This document shows positions 56,057 to 64,000 of a DNA stretch of 64,000 nucleotides, in pieces. Origin of the DNA: Neisseria wadsworthii 9715 (GTDB lineage: Bacteria > Pseudomonadota > Gammaproteobacteria > Burkholderiales > Neisseriaceae); NCBI RefSeq assembly GCF_000227765.1, contig NZ_JH165159.1, positions 1,272,854 through 1,336,853 on the forward strand. The letters run 5' to 3'. The notes beneath the pieces were generated by a model. That model searched no databases, was not told the DNA's origin, and saw only the letters and a program-made list of their open reading frames with translations. The translations under genes were made by a program, and so were the position numbers. Every line of letters begins with the position of its first letter. The first letter of the stretch is position 1.

Positions 56057-57175
56057 TTAACGCAATTCGTTTTGCAGGCTGCTAAGCCAGCTTGAAACCT
56101 CTTTGCCTCGGTAGGCGCTGCCGTCTTTGTTGAGGATTTGAATGCGCGAGCCGCCTTGAACAGGTTCTACAAACACAATCAGCTCAGGCATGGTCTGTTT
56201 GGCGGAATCGTCTTTTTTACCTTTGCCGAAAATACGGGTGAACATGCCGGGCTTTTTACCTTTGGCGGCTGATTCATCAGGCACCGGCTGCACCAGGAAT
56301 GCGTGTTTTTCGACATTCTGGCCTAATACGGTCAAGCCGATACGGTCAAGCGCCAAGCCTGTACGGCGCCAGTTGCGCTGGTAATCGCCGCTGACCAAAA
56401 GGCTGTTGCCATCGACTTTAGCCAATTCGCTGACTGTGGCTTTGCCGGCGTTTTGCTGCAATTGACGTTCGACTTGTTGCTGGTCGGCACCCAGATATTG
56501 CATAAAGCGACCTAAGAATGCTGCTTCCAAAGTAGGTTCGTTCGGGCGCGGCTCCCACATGGTGGTGTCTTTGTTTTTATTGGTGTATACCTCTTTCATG
56601 CCTTTGTGAACAAAGAATACATCGGTTGTGCTGTTGGCGCCGCGTTCGATGCGGATGGTGAATTTATCGCGCTCGCTGGTGGAATAAATGCCGCCGAGGC
56701 CGACTTTTTCAAACAGGTTGCGCAGGCCGTCTTGCGGGATTTTGGCGCGGTTTTCTGCCCATTCTGTTTCCATTTGGCCGATGGCAGGCTCCTCGGATTT
56801 GATAACGAAGCCGTTTTCCTGCCAGAAGGCTTTCAGAAGCGGCCAGATTTCAGCGGGTTGCTTACCGCTGATTTGCAGCCAGCGCTGATTGCCTTCGCGC
56901 TTCAATTCTACACCTTGCACGCCTTGCAATACGGCTTGGTTGGCCGGTTGTTGGGCGTTGGCACGCTGTATGTCACTGGCACGAACCGCACCACCTGCTG
57001 CGGGCAGGTTGTAACGGTTGCCTTGATTCGGATTGGTTAAATCAGGGGGAACTTCCAGATTCACCACTTTGCGGTTTTGGGTTTGGTAATCAAGTTTGGG
57101 TTGCGCTTTGTTGCTGGAACAGGCGGCCAAGCCGATTAAGGCGATGGCCAATACGGCCGGTTTCATGCGGTTCAT
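56057..57175 (-). CDS. bamC: Outer-membrane assembly lipoprotein BamC (NlpB)
   Basis: The 372-residue protein is a lipoprotein (lipobox LAAC, Cys19) of the BAM complex that inserts beta-barrel proteins into the outer membrane. An unstructured N-terminal region with LEVPPDLTNPN is followed by two helix-grip domains; RWLQISGKQPAEIWPLLKAFWQENGFVIKSEEP (in two parts) is the first. Two in-frame ATG codons occur (57175 and 57166); either leaves an intact signal. It follows dapA by 20 bases, the usual dapA-bamC pairing. Confidence 0.93.
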   Translation of the reverse strand: MNRMKPAVLAIALIGLAACSSNKAQPKLDYQTQNRKVVNLEVPPDLTNPNQGNRYNLPAAGGAVRASDIQRANAQQPANQAVLQGVQGVELKREGNQRWLQISGKQPAEIWPLLKAFWQENGFVIKSEEPAIGQMETEWAENRAKIPQDGLRNLFEKVGLGGIYSTSERDKFTIRIERGANSTTDVFFVHKGMKEVYTNKNKDTTMWEPRPNEPTLEAAFLGRFMQYLGADQQQVERQLQQNAGKATVSELAKVDGNSLLVSGDYQRNWRRTGLALDRIGLTVLGQNVEKHAFLVQPVPDESAAKGKKPGMFTRIFGKGKKDDSAKQTMPELIVFVEPVQGGSRIQILNKDGSAYRGKEVSSWLSSLQNELR

Positions 57176-57195
57176 ATAATCATTCCTGTTGGGGG

Positions 57196-58071
57196 TTAAA
57201 TCAGTTTGAGTGTTTCTAAAGCATCTTGAACTTTGGCTTGTGCTTCTTTGGATAGTTCAATAATCGGCAAACGCACAGTTGCACTGCACCTGCCCAGTTT
57301 GCTCAAGGCCCATTTTTGTGCGGCGGGGCTGGGCTCGCAGAACATCACGTTGTAAAGCGGAATCAGCTTTTGGTTTAAACGGCGGGATTCGGCGATGTTG
57401 CCTGCCAATGCTTCGCGGCACATGTCGGCAAACAGCTTGGGTGCGATATTGGCGGCAACGGTAATGACGCCTTGTCCGCCGCAAAGCATAAAGGGCAGGC
57501 CGGTAGGATCGTCGCCGGAATAAACGGCGAAGCTTTCCGGTGCCGCGTTAATCAGCTCGATATCGCGGGCTACGTCGCCGCTGGCTTCTTTCACGCCGAC
57601 AATATTGGGCAGTTTTGCCAAACGCAGAATGGTTTCGTTTGACATGTTCACAACCGTTCTGCCGGGAACATTATAGATAATCATCGGAATATCCACTGCT
57701 TCGGCAATGGCTTTGTAATGTTGGTAAATACCTTCTTGGGAGGGTTTGTTGTAATAGGGAACGACAGACAAAGTGTAATCGGCGCCCGCAGCTTTTGCAG
57801 CTTTGGAAAGCTCGATGGCTTCATGAGTATTGTTGGCGCCGGTGCCGGCGATGATGGGAATGCGCTTGGCGGCGTGTTTTACGGTGGCTTCGATTACCTG
57901 CTTGTGTTCTTCAACGGATAAAGTGGCGCTCTCGCCGGTAGTGCCTACGGCTACGATAGCGTCGGTGCCGTTTTCGATGTGCCAGTCGATCAGATTGTGC
58001 AGCGCATTGTAATCAATGCTGCCGTCTGCCTGCATCGGGGTAATCAATGCGACCAAACTGCCTTTTAACAT
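57196..58071 (-). CDS. dapA: 4-hydroxy-tetrahydrodipicolinate synthase
   Basis: The 291-residue aldolase condenses pyruvate with aspartate semialdehyde, the first step specific to lysine and meso-diaminopimelate. The Schiff-base lysine is in VGVKEASGD (near residue 161). [19 protein letters not shown] and [11 protein letters not shown] are further family motifs. It forms an operon with bamC downstream. Lysine inhibition is likely but not verifiable by eye. Confidence 0.97.
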   Translation of the reverse strand: MLKGSLVALITPMQADGSIDYNALHNLIDWHIENGTDAIVAVGTTGESATLSVEEHKQVIEATVKHAAKRIPIIAGTGANNTHEAIELSKAAKAAGADYTLSVVPYYNKPSQEGIYQHYKAIAEAVDIPMIIYNVPGRTVVNMSNETILRLAKLPNIVGVKEASGDVARDIELINAAPESFAVYSGDDPTGLPFMLCGGQGVITVAANIAPKLFADMCREALAGNIAESRRLNQKLIPLYNVMFCEPSPAAQKWALSKLGRCSATVRLPIIELSKEAQAKVQDALETLKLI

Positions 58072-58464
58072 AGTGGAAACCTTTGTCAGACGTCAATAAT
58101 AATGGTGGATTGTAGCTTACTTTATCTGCGTTGTGAAATAGCGGTTGGGTGAAGCCGCCGTTTCAGACAGGCATGATAGCAGAAGAAATGTTAATCGGTA
58201 TTTTCAAGGATAAACGGCGGTTGTGGGTGTGTGGAACGCTGTTTTTTGGCTGTGCGGTGGGGAAAGCCGACAAAAGGTAAAAAAATGGAAGTGCTTTTGC
58301 GCTTCGGATAAAATGCTCGCGGTTACAAAATTTGACATTTTATGTATAGCTTCAGCTTTGATACTTAAGCTTTTGTTGTTTCAAATAGTTTTAAGTGAGA
58401 GTGTCGGGCTGAATGATGCGTAACCTTGTAAATTTTATTTTAATTTGATTAAGGGAATAATGTG
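58072..58464. other. Intergenic region between dapA and the NCS2 permease gene
   Basis: This 393-bp gap contains one DUS (about 58160-58173) near the dapA side and an AT-rich region before the permease. A possible -35 TTGACA begins near 58332, but no clear -10 at the ideal distance was found. The open frames here lack ribosome-binding sites. No riboswitch was recognised. Confidence 0.5.
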
Positions 58465-59709
58465 ATGGGAGCCCCGTTGAGAAAGGGTGCGGACACGCCG
58501 GATTTGGTTTACCGCTTGGAAGACAAACCGCCGTTTGCCAATGCTTTATTAAGTGCGATTACACATTTGCTGGCAATATTTGTGCCGATGATTACGCCGG
58601 CGCTGATTGTGGGCGGTGCGTTGAAGCTGCCGCCGGAAATGACGGCTTATCTGGTGTCGATGGCGATGGTGGCTTCGGGTATCGGCACTTATTTGCAGGT
58701 AAACCGTTTCGGGCCTGTGGGTTCGGGGCTGTTGTCGATTCAGTCGGTAAACTTCTCGTTTGTCGGCGTAATGATTTCGCTCGGTTTGGGTATGAAAGAG
58801 CAGGGCTTGGACGAGCATGCGATGATTTCGGCGCTGTTGGGCGTGGCGTTTGTCGGCGCGTTTTTGGTGGCCGGTTCGGCATGGCTGCTGCCTTATCTGC
58901 AAAAAGTGATCACGCCTACCGTGAGCGGCGTGGTGGTGATGATGATCGGCCTGAGCTTGGTCAGCGTGGCGATTACTGAATTCGGAGGAGGTTATGCGGC
59001 TTTGAACGACGGCAGCTTCGGTGCTTGGCAGAATATTGCTCTGGCGGCGTTCGTGTTGGCGGTGGTATTGTTTTTCAACAGCTTGAAAAACCCGTTGCTG
59101 CGTATGAGCGGCATTGCGGTAGGGATGATCGCGGGCTGTATCGCGGCGCTGTTTTTGGGCATGGTGGATTTTTCGGTGTTGAAGGATTTGCCTTTGGTGA
59201 CGGTTCCCGTGCCGTTTAAATATGGTTTCGATTTCCAATGGGTGCCGTTTTTGGTGGCCGGTTTGGTGTATTTACTGAGTATTTTCGAGGCGGTGGGCGA
59301 TTTAACCGCTACAGCAATGGTGTCGGGTGAAGATTATGAAGGCGATGAGTTTCAGAAGCGTTTGCGCGGAGGCGTGTTTGCCGACGGCTTGGTTTCCGTG
59401 ATTGCTACTGCACTCGGCTCGCTGCCTCTGACCACGTTTGCTCAAAACAACGGCGTGATTCAGATGACCGGAGTAGCTTCGCGGCATGTGGGCAAGTATA
59501 TTGCGGCGATTTTGGTGGTATTGGGTCTGTTTCCGATTGTGGGGCGCGCATTTACTACGATTCCCAGCCCGGTGCTCGGCGGTGCGATGGTGTTGATGTT
59601 TGGGTTGATTGCCATTGCAGGTGTACGCATCATTATGACCAACGGTATCAACCGCAGGGAAGCTGTGATTGCGGCAACTTCCATCGGCTTGGGTTTGGGC
59701 GATTGGTGA
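58465..59709 (+). CDS. NCS2-family xanthine/uracil permease, C-terminally truncated
   Basis: The 414-residue membrane protein has the NCS2 start ALIVGGALKLPPEMTAYLVSMAMVASGIGTYLQ (in two parts) and the SIFEAVGDLTATAMVSG segment with conserved Glu, QNNGVIQMTGVASRHVGK, and GINRREAVIAATSIGLGLG. It then stops after DW. Full-length relatives have about 460 residues; the last two helices are missing. The stop falls 10 bases before a DUS hairpin, as though the 3' end had been deleted. I use ATG 58465 after AAGGGA; a GTG three bases earlier is possible. Transport activity is doubtful. Confidence 0.78.
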   Translation: MGAPLRKGADTPDLVYRLEDKPPFANALLSAITHLLAIFVPMITPALIVGGALKLPPEMTAYLVSMAMVASGIGTYLQVNRFGPVGSGLLSIQSVNFSFVGVMISLGLGMKEQGLDEHAMISALLGVAFVGAFLVAGSAWLLPYLQKVITPTVSGVVVMMIGLSLVSVAITEFGGGYAALNDGSFGAWQNIALAAFVLAVVLFFNSLKNPLLRMSGIAVGMIAGCIAALFLGMVDFSVLKDLPLVTVPVPFKYGFDFQWVPFLVAGLVYLLSIFEAVGDLTATAMVSGEDYEGDEFQKRLRGGVFADGLVSVIATALGSLPLTTFAQNNGVIQMTGVASRHVGKYIAAILVVLGLFPIVGRAFTTIPSPVLGGAMVLMFGLIAIAGVRIIMTNGINRREAVIAATSIGLGLGDW

Positions 59710-59718
59710 TATCAAGCC

Positions 59719-59753
59719 AATGCCTGTCTGAAACATATTTTCAGACAGGCATT
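59719..59753. terminator. DUS-pair terminator
   Basis: A 15-bp perfect stem with a 5-base loop, immediately after the truncated permease. Confidence 0.8.
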
Positions 59754-59848
59754 ATTTATGAATTGCTGTATTTCTGCCAGACTGTTTTCTTTTTTGGTTT
59801 CGGATGAAGTAAAATACGCGTTTAAATTTTGACAAATGTTTCTCCATT

Positions 59849-60337
59849 ATGAGCGACACGCCCAATTACATCACTCCTACAGGCTGGCAGGCTTTGAAAG
59901 ACGAGCTTTACCAGCTGGTTAATAAAGAGCGTCCGGAAATCGTGCAAATCGTCAACTGGGCAGCGAGCAACGGAGACCGTAGTGAAAACGGCGATTATCT
60001 CTACGGCAAACGCCGTATGCGGGAAATCGACCGCCGCATCCGCTTTCTGACCAAGCGTTTGGAGGCCGCGCAAGTAGTCGACCCGGAAACGCGCGAAGCC
60101 ACCGACCAAGTGTTTTTCGGTGCAACCGTTTTATTGCTGCGCGGCGACGGCAGCGAACAAACGGTAAAAATTGTCGGCGTAGATGAGATTGATACTGCAC
60201 ACAACAAAATTTCCTGGATTTCCCCGCTGGCGCGTTGCTTAATCAAAGCGCGGGAGGGTGACGAAGTGGTGTTGCGCACGCCTGAAGGCAGCGAGGAAAT
60301 TGAAATTTTGTCGGTTGAATATATTAAGATTGATTAA
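59849..60337 (+). CDS. greB: Transcription elongation factor GreB
   Basis: The 162-residue factor rescues backtracked RNA polymerase by stimulating its RNA cleavage. The N-terminal coiled coil carries GDRSENGDYLYGKRRMREIDRRI at its tip, where the acidic catalytic residues lie (two parts: GDRSENGDYLYGKR, MREIDRRI). The C-terminal FKBP-like domain follows, with the SPLARCLIKAREGD motif. The longer tip pattern with YLYGKRR separates GreB from GreA. It is followed 11 bases later by ubiC. Confidence 0.92.
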   Translation: MSDTPNYITPTGWQALKDELYQLVNKERPEIVQIVNWAASNGDRSENGDYLYGKRRMREIDRRIRFLTKRLEAAQVVDPETREATDQVFFGATVLLLRGDGSEQTVKIVGVDEIDTAHNKISWISPLARCLIKAREGDEVVLRTPEGSEEIEILSVEYIKID

Positions 60338-60348
60338 CGGGGCGGCTT

Positions 60349-60837
60349 ATGCAGCAAACATTAAACTGGCAGGAGCAGCTGCCCGAAGGCCTGTCTGAAA
60401 AACTGCAATGGCTGATGCAGCAGCCGTCTTTAACCGCCGCACTCAGGTCTTTGGATACGTCATTTTCCGTGCGTCTTTTACATTTGGGCCTGTCTGAAAG
60501 CCGCGGATGGTTTTCAGACAGGCATTTTCCTGCGCAAGTGTTTTCACGGGAAGTGTTATTGTGTTTGAGCGGCCAGCCGGTTGTGTGGGCGCGCAGTGTG
60601 TGTGAAGCGGATGACGCCGTGTGGCACGAAGTGTTGGATTGCGGCACGCAGCCTTTGGGAGAGCGTTTGTTTAATGGCGCGCTGCCTTTGGTGCGCACAC
60701 CTTTTGAATATTGCAGTTGCGGGCATGTGGTTCTACCGTATGAAAATGCTTTGTCAATAGCAGCGCGGCGTTCCGTGTTCTCATTAAACGGCAACCGTTT
60801 GGGCTTGGTGGAATATTTTCTGGACGATTTTGAATAG
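60349..60837 (+). CDS. ubiC: Chorismate-pyruvate lyase UbiC
   Basis: The 162-residue enzyme releases pyruvate from chorismate to give 4-hydroxybenzoate, the first step of ubiquinone synthesis. SVRLLHLG, the REVLLCLSGQPVVWARS block, GERLF and RRSVF with its catalytic Arg/Glu are visible. Two opposed DUS copies lie inside the gene (60488-60499 and 60512-60523) and encode GLSESRGWFSDRH. It follows greB by 11 bases; ubiA lies 249 bases downstream. Confidence 0.9.
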   Translation: MQQTLNWQEQLPEGLSEKLQWLMQQPSLTAALRSLDTSFSVRLLHLGLSESRGWFSDRHFPAQVFSREVLLCLSGQPVVWARSVCEADDAVWHEVLDCGTQPLGERLFNGALPLVRTPFEYCSCGHVVLPYENALSIAARRSVFSLNGNRLGLVEYFLDDFE

Positions 60838-60938
60838 TTCTAATCCTGCTTCACCGAGGCGTGGAAATGTTTCTTTATTAAGGAGAAAATAATCCTCTTG
60901 CATAAATTGATGTTCTTTTGCTTTTGAAACAGCATATA

Positions 60939-60966
60939 GGCATGAATTTATTATATAATTCATGCC
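60939..60966. promoter_or_regulatory. 28-bp perfect dyad between ubiC and ubiA
   Basis: GGCATGAATT (60939-60948) and AATTCATGCC (60957-60966) form a perfect 10-bp inverted repeat with an 8-base centre. It is not DUS-derived. It lies 120 bases before ubiA and could be an operator or an RNA hairpin. The gap 60838-61085 shows no convincing gene. Confidence 0.45.
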
Positions 60967-61091
60967 GCTTAGACAAGCTCGGTGCATAATAAAAATAAGC
61001 AATTAATGCACAAACTCACGATAAATCATGGCTAAATTGATAAAAATAACAGAAGCAGCCATAAAACGGAAAACAAATACAGAAAATGGAA

Positions 61092-62024
61092 ATGAAACGC
61101 TTACTATTACAAATGCTTCCGCGTTATGCGGTTGGCCGTATGCTTATATACAGCCGTCTGATGCGGGTTGAAAAGCCGATAGGTACTTTGCTTTTACTTT
61201 GGCCCACACTCTGGGCATTATGGATTGCATCGGAAGGTGTGCCGGATTTGATAATTCTGGCTGCTTTTTTGATGGGTACTTTTCTGATGCGCAGCGCAGG
61301 TTGTGTGGTTAATGATTTTGCCGACCGCGATATTGACGGCGCGGTTGAGCGCACCAAATCACGCCCGTTTGCGAGAGGTTTGGTAACCAAAAGCGAAGCC
61401 TTGTTGCTTCTATTGATTCTCTGTATGTTGGCGGCGCTCTGTTTGTTGCCGCTCAACAGCCTGACTTGGCTGATGAGCCTTCCCGCCCTTTTTCTGGCAA
61501 TTACCTATCCGTTTACCAAGCGGTTTTTCCCGCTGCCCCAGTTTTATCTCGGTTTGGCTTTTTCATTCGGCATTCCGATGGCGTTTGCCGCTGTAAAGGA
61601 AACCGTGCCGTCGGTGGCTTGGTTGCTGTTTACCGCCAATGTGCTGTGGACGCTGGCTTACGACACGATTTATGCGATGGCCGATAAAGAAGATGATTTG
61701 AAAATCGGCATCAAAACTTCCGCCATCACGTTTGGCCAGCATGACATTGCCGCAGTGATGCTCTGCCATTTCTGGTTTACCGTGTTGATGGTGATTCTGG
61801 GCATTCAGATTAAAGCGACTTGGCCTTATTGGCTGGCGGTGCCGCTGGTGGTGTATTGGCAGTGGCAGCAATATCAAACGATTAAAACACGCGACCGGCA
61901 GGCTTGTTTCCGCACGTTTCTGGAAAACAACCGTATTGGCTTGGCATGGTTTATCGCTATCGGGCTGCATTACTGCTGGTGGTTCTTGTGCGGTTTGTTC
62001 AGACAGCTCGGCTGGACTTTCTGA
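61092..62024 (+). CDS. ubiA: 4-hydroxybenzoate octaprenyltransferase UbiA
   Basis: An integral membrane prenyltransferase of about 310 residues with eight or nine helices. It attaches the octaprenyl chain to 4-hydroxybenzoate in ubiquinone synthesis. The two Asp-rich motifs are [10 protein letters not shown] (near residue 76) and [12 protein letters not shown] (near residue 195). Starts at 61086 and 61092 are both possible; both give MKRLLL-type N-termini. With ubiC it covers the first two steps of the pathway. It is closed by a DUS terminator. Confidence 0.94.
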   Translation: MKRLLLQMLPRYAVGRMLIYSRLMRVEKPIGTLLLLWPTLWALWIASEGVPDLIILAAFLMGTFLMRSAGCVVNDFADRDIDGAVERTKSRPFARGLVTKSEALLLLLILCMLAALCLLPLNSLTWLMSLPALFLAITYPFTKRFFPLPQFYLGLAFSFGIPMAFAAVKETVPSVAWLLFTANVLWTLAYDTIYAMADKEDDLKIGIKTSAITFGQHDIAAVMLCHFWFTVLMVILGIQIKATWPYWLAVPLVVYWQWQQYQTIKTRDRQACFRTFLENNRIGLAWFIAIGLHYCWWFLCGLFRQLGWTF

Positions 62025-62039
62025 AGTGAATTTGTTTAC

Positions 62040-62072
62040 ATGCCTGTCTGAAAAAAGTTTTCAGACAGGCAT
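62040..62072. terminator. DUS-pair terminator after ubiA
   Basis: A 15-bp perfect stem with a 3-base loop. Confidence 0.82.
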
Positions 62073-62108
62073 TGTGTTTATTTTTTTAAAATTGTGAATT
62101 AAAGTTTC

Positions 62109-63137
62109 ATGCATATTTCTGATTTTGACTTCCAACTGCCGGAGCAATTAATTGCCCAGCATCCCCCCGAAATACGCGGTAACAGCCGTTTGCTGGTTGC
62201 GCTGCCTGATAAGCCTTTCCAAGATAAGGTGTTTGCCGATTTGCCGATGTGGCTTGAGACCGGCGATGTGCTGGTGTTTAACAATACCAAAGTGATTAAA
62301 GCCCGTTTGTTCGGACAGAAAGCCAGCGGCGGAAAAATTGAAGCTTTGGTTGAGCGGGTGTTGGATACGAATCGCGCGCTTGCACATATACGTTCCTCAA
62401 AATCACCGAAACCTGGCACCGAGCTGTGGTTTGAAGGTGGGATTAAGGCCGTGATGGAAGAGCGGCGAGGCGAATTATTCTGCCTGCGTTTTGAAGGCGG
62501 ATTAAACGTTTACGAACTTTTGGAGCAACACGGCCATCTTCCGCTGCCTCCCTATATCGAGCGTGCCGCCGGAGAAAATGACGACAGCCGCTACCAAACG
62601 GTTTATGCAAAAGAGCAGGGCGCGGTTGCCGCACCTACGGCAGGTTTGCATTTTACTGAGGAAATGCTGAAAGTATTGGCGGCCAAAGGCGTGGAAATGG
62701 CAGAAGTAACGCTGCATGTGGGGGCAGGCACATTTCAGCCGGTGCGAGTGGATAATATTGCCGAGCATAAAATGCATAGTGAATGGTATGAAGTGTCCGA
62801 AGAAACGGTGAATAAAATCCATAAAGCCAAACAGGCAGGGCGGCGGGTATGGTCGGTGGGCACCACCTCTATGCGTGCGCTTGAATCTGCGGCGCGCTCC
62901 GGTGTGTTGAGCGCAGGCCAGGGCGATACGGATATTTTTATTACGCCGGGCTATCGGTTTGAAGTGATTGATCGCTTAATCACCAATTTCCATTTACCGA
63001 AATCGACTTTATTGATGTTGGTCAGCGCTTTTTCGGGTACGCAGAATATTCGCGATATTTACGCACATGCTATTGAGCAACAATACCGCTTTTTCAGTTA
63101 TGGCGATGCGATGATATTGGGACGGGTGGAAGATTGA
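62109..63137 (+). CDS. queA: S-adenosylmethionine:tRNA ribosyltransferase-isomerase QueA
   Basis: The 342-residue enzyme moves the ribosyl group of SAM onto preQ1-tRNA to form epoxyqueuosine. [19 protein letters not shown] at the N-terminus, [23 protein letters not shown] near residue 180, [10 protein letters not shown] and the [12 protein letters not shown] motif are signatures. It acts after Tgt, which is encoded 40 kb away in this window. Confidence 0.97.
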   Translation: MHISDFDFQLPEQLIAQHPPEIRGNSRLLVALPDKPFQDKVFADLPMWLETGDVLVFNNTKVIKARLFGQKASGGKIEALVERVLDTNRALAHIRSSKSPKPGTELWFEGGIKAVMEERRGELFCLRFEGGLNVYELLEQHGHLPLPPYIERAAGENDDSRYQTVYAKEQGAVAAPTAGLHFTEEMLKVLAAKGVEMAEVTLHVGAGTFQPVRVDNIAEHKMHSEWYEVSEETVNKIHKAKQAGRRVWSVGTTSMRALESAARSGVLSAGQGDTDIFITPGYRFEVIDRLITNFHLPKSTLLMLVSAFSGTQNIRDIYAHAIEQQYRFFSYGDAMILGRVED

Positions 63138-63172
63138 TTGCTTGTCTGAAAAGATGGTCAGCTACTTAACTT

Positions 63173-63265
63173 AGTAATAAGCGCTATCATATTCGGGCTT
63201 GATTCGAAAATAATTTGAGGTTGCCGAAACTTTAAGACACTCAGGTAAACCTGAATATAAAAATA
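63173..63265. repeat. Decayed Correia-like element, copy E
   Basis: TATCATATTCGGGCTTGATTCG, then TTGAGGTTGCCGAAACTTTAAGA (each given here only as resemblance to copy A), and CTCAGGTAAACCTGAATAT correspond in order to the arms and spacer of copies A and B, with many substitutions. The element lies between queA and a DUS hairpin at 63283-63320. Confidence 0.5.
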
Positions 63266-63282
63266 GGTGTTTGAGACGATGG

Positions 63283-63320
63283 AAATGCCTGTTTGAAAAG
63301 TGGTTTTCAGACAGGCATTT
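63283..63320. terminator. DUS-pair terminator
   Basis: A 17-base stem with one mismatch (left copy TGCCTGTTTGAA) and a 4-base loop between queA and the convergent DUF4149 gene. Confidence 0.75.
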
Positions 63321-63382
63321 GTTGTATAGATTTCAGGTATTTCGTGCTGTTTCATACGAAACGCAAGCTGCTTTGTACCAGT

Positions 63383-63877
63383 TTATTTGGTTTCTGGCAG
63401 CGTTTTCTTTTCTCCGAAGCTTAGCCGTAGGAAGACAGAGAGCAGAAGTAAGCCTAAAACGGAAGTTGCCATGTAAATCAGGCTGGAAAGCCCGTGCCAA
63501 AAGGCAAATTCAGTCATTCCACCTGCTTCGCTCGACGGGGAGAGGAAAAGATTGGAAACAGCCAGTAACGGATGATGCTGTCCTTGCTTGATTGCTTCGA
63601 TAACCGGTGTTACGGCTAGCTGATTAATGCCTAGAAGAACAATTTGCAGAGCAATCCAGCGCTGCGGCTTTTTGCTGTAAGACTGTATTCTGGCAACCAC
63701 ATATACCAAAAACCAAGCAGCTAAGCCGTAATAACCGACCACGGTAAACAGCTTGCCGGCAATATCTCCGGCGGGAACCCTGTCCAAACTTTTAAATAAA
63801 ATAGGGGCGGCCACATAGCCTGCCATAATCTGCATCCCTAGCCAACTGCCTGCAATGAGCGCAGCAAAACGATTCAT
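63383..63877 (-). CDS. DUF4149 membrane protein
   Basis: A 164-residue protein with four predicted membrane helices. The N-terminal GSWLGMQIMAGYVAAPILFKSL, with the A-P-x-L-F motif, and the GKLFTVVGYYGL segment are typical of DUF4149. The function is unknown. It is transcribed alone, with no signal peptide other than the first helix. Confidence 0.82.
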   Translation of the reverse strand: MNRFAALIAGSWLGMQIMAGYVAAPILFKSLDRVPAGDIAGKLFTVVGYYGLAAWFLVYVVARIQSYSKKPQRWIALQIVLLGINQLAVTPVIEAIKQGQHHPLLAVSNLFLSPSSEAGGMTEFAFWHGLSSLIYMATSVLGLLLLSVFLRLSFGEKKTLPETK

Positions 63878-63942
63878 GACTAATCTCTTTGTTAAATTTT
63901 TTTAAATTCTGTGAATTAAACTATATGAAAAATAAGCTGTCA

Positions 63943-63966
63943 ACCATGCACAAACAAATGCATGGT
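63943..63966. promoter_or_regulatory. Inverted repeat upstream of the DUF4149 gene
   Basis: ACCATGCA and TGCATGGT (63943-63950, 63959-63966) form an 8-bp dyad with an 8-base centre, about 70 bases upstream of the gene start. It may be an operator. The window's last bases (AATGCC) probably begin another DUS. Confidence 0.35.
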
Positions 63967-64000
63967 CAAATATGACAAAAGAGCAAAATACAAGAATGCC

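Noticed and set aside
58223..58423. A 66-codon frame before the NCS2 permease
   Set aside because: No RBS and no recognisable content; probably random within the promoter region.
60784..61002. A 72-codon minus-strand frame overlapping the ubiC end
   Set aside because: It overlaps ubiC, has no RBS and contains the ubiC/ubiA dyad; no family resemblance.
63972..64000. A possible gene start (MTKEQNTRM) at the window edge
   Set aside because: There is no ribosome-binding site, and the final bases look like the start of another uptake sequence, so it is more likely spacer before a terminator.

Overview
The window is a chromosomal segment from a member of the Neisseriaceae, most likely Neisseria sensu lato. 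Nearly every intergenic gap, and many genes, carry the 12-mer TGCCTGTCTGAA or its complement. I recognise this as the DNA uptake sequence (DUS) dialect reported for Neisseria wadsworthii (TG-wadDUS). Species is inference; family and genus rest on the DUS, Neisseria-type gene orders and Neisseria-like proteins (ASBT-type symporter, NsrR, split recB and recC).

Layout. 1-6.9 kb: partial ClsC-like phospholipase D, panD, cutA, an hda/HAD-phosphatase pair, a DedA protein, an orphan RnfB-like ferredoxin, a YecA/UPF0149 protein and purC. 7-9.6 kb: a 592-residue RTX calcium-binding protein and a small exported protein. 9.7-14.5 kb: ppx, ilvA and a PBP5-family protein whose active site looks dead. 14.5-16.7 kb: a nitric-oxide module (nnrS, hemerythrin, divergent nsrR). 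16.8-21.2 kb: hemC-hemD-hemX-hemY. 21.2-30.5 kb: tgt, tRNA-Val, then the conserved thrS-infC-rpmI-rplT-pheS-pheT-ihfA block, a MerR-like gene and tRNA-Pro.

30.5-33.3 kb is an acquired-looking island between tRNA-Pro and recB. It holds an ACR3 arsenite-pump fragment, a CueR-type regulator, a MerR-class promoter with a 19-bp spacer, a 49-residue metallothionein with 12 Cys, a His/Met-rich DUF305 lipoprotein, a DUS of a foreign dialect, and an IS1595-family remnant. Together they read as a copper-sequestration cassette.

33.3-50 kb: recB, an M14 carboxypeptidase, an RlmK-like methyltransferase, a small lipoprotein, glycerate kinase, an AT-rich gap, an ASBT-like symporter, a LURP-one-like protein, PhoH, DUF2254, a DsbA-like protein and recC. 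The AT-rich gap (41.3-41.6 kb) hides what I consider the most interesting item: a 31-codon gene on the minus strand with a strong ribosome-binding site. It encodes a double-glycine leader followed by a 13-residue core with two Cys, the architecture of a class II bacteriocin or secreted peptide signal.

50-64 kb: an Lrp/AsnC regulator divergent from a RarD-like transporter, an LLM flavin monooxygenase, pta, tsaD, bamC-dapA, a C-terminally truncated xanthine/uracil permease, greB-ubiC, ubiA, queA and a DUF4149 protein. A Correia-like ~142-bp palindromic element occurs twice intact, with deletion, TIR-only and decayed relatives. Inverted DUS pairs serve as the usual transcription terminators.
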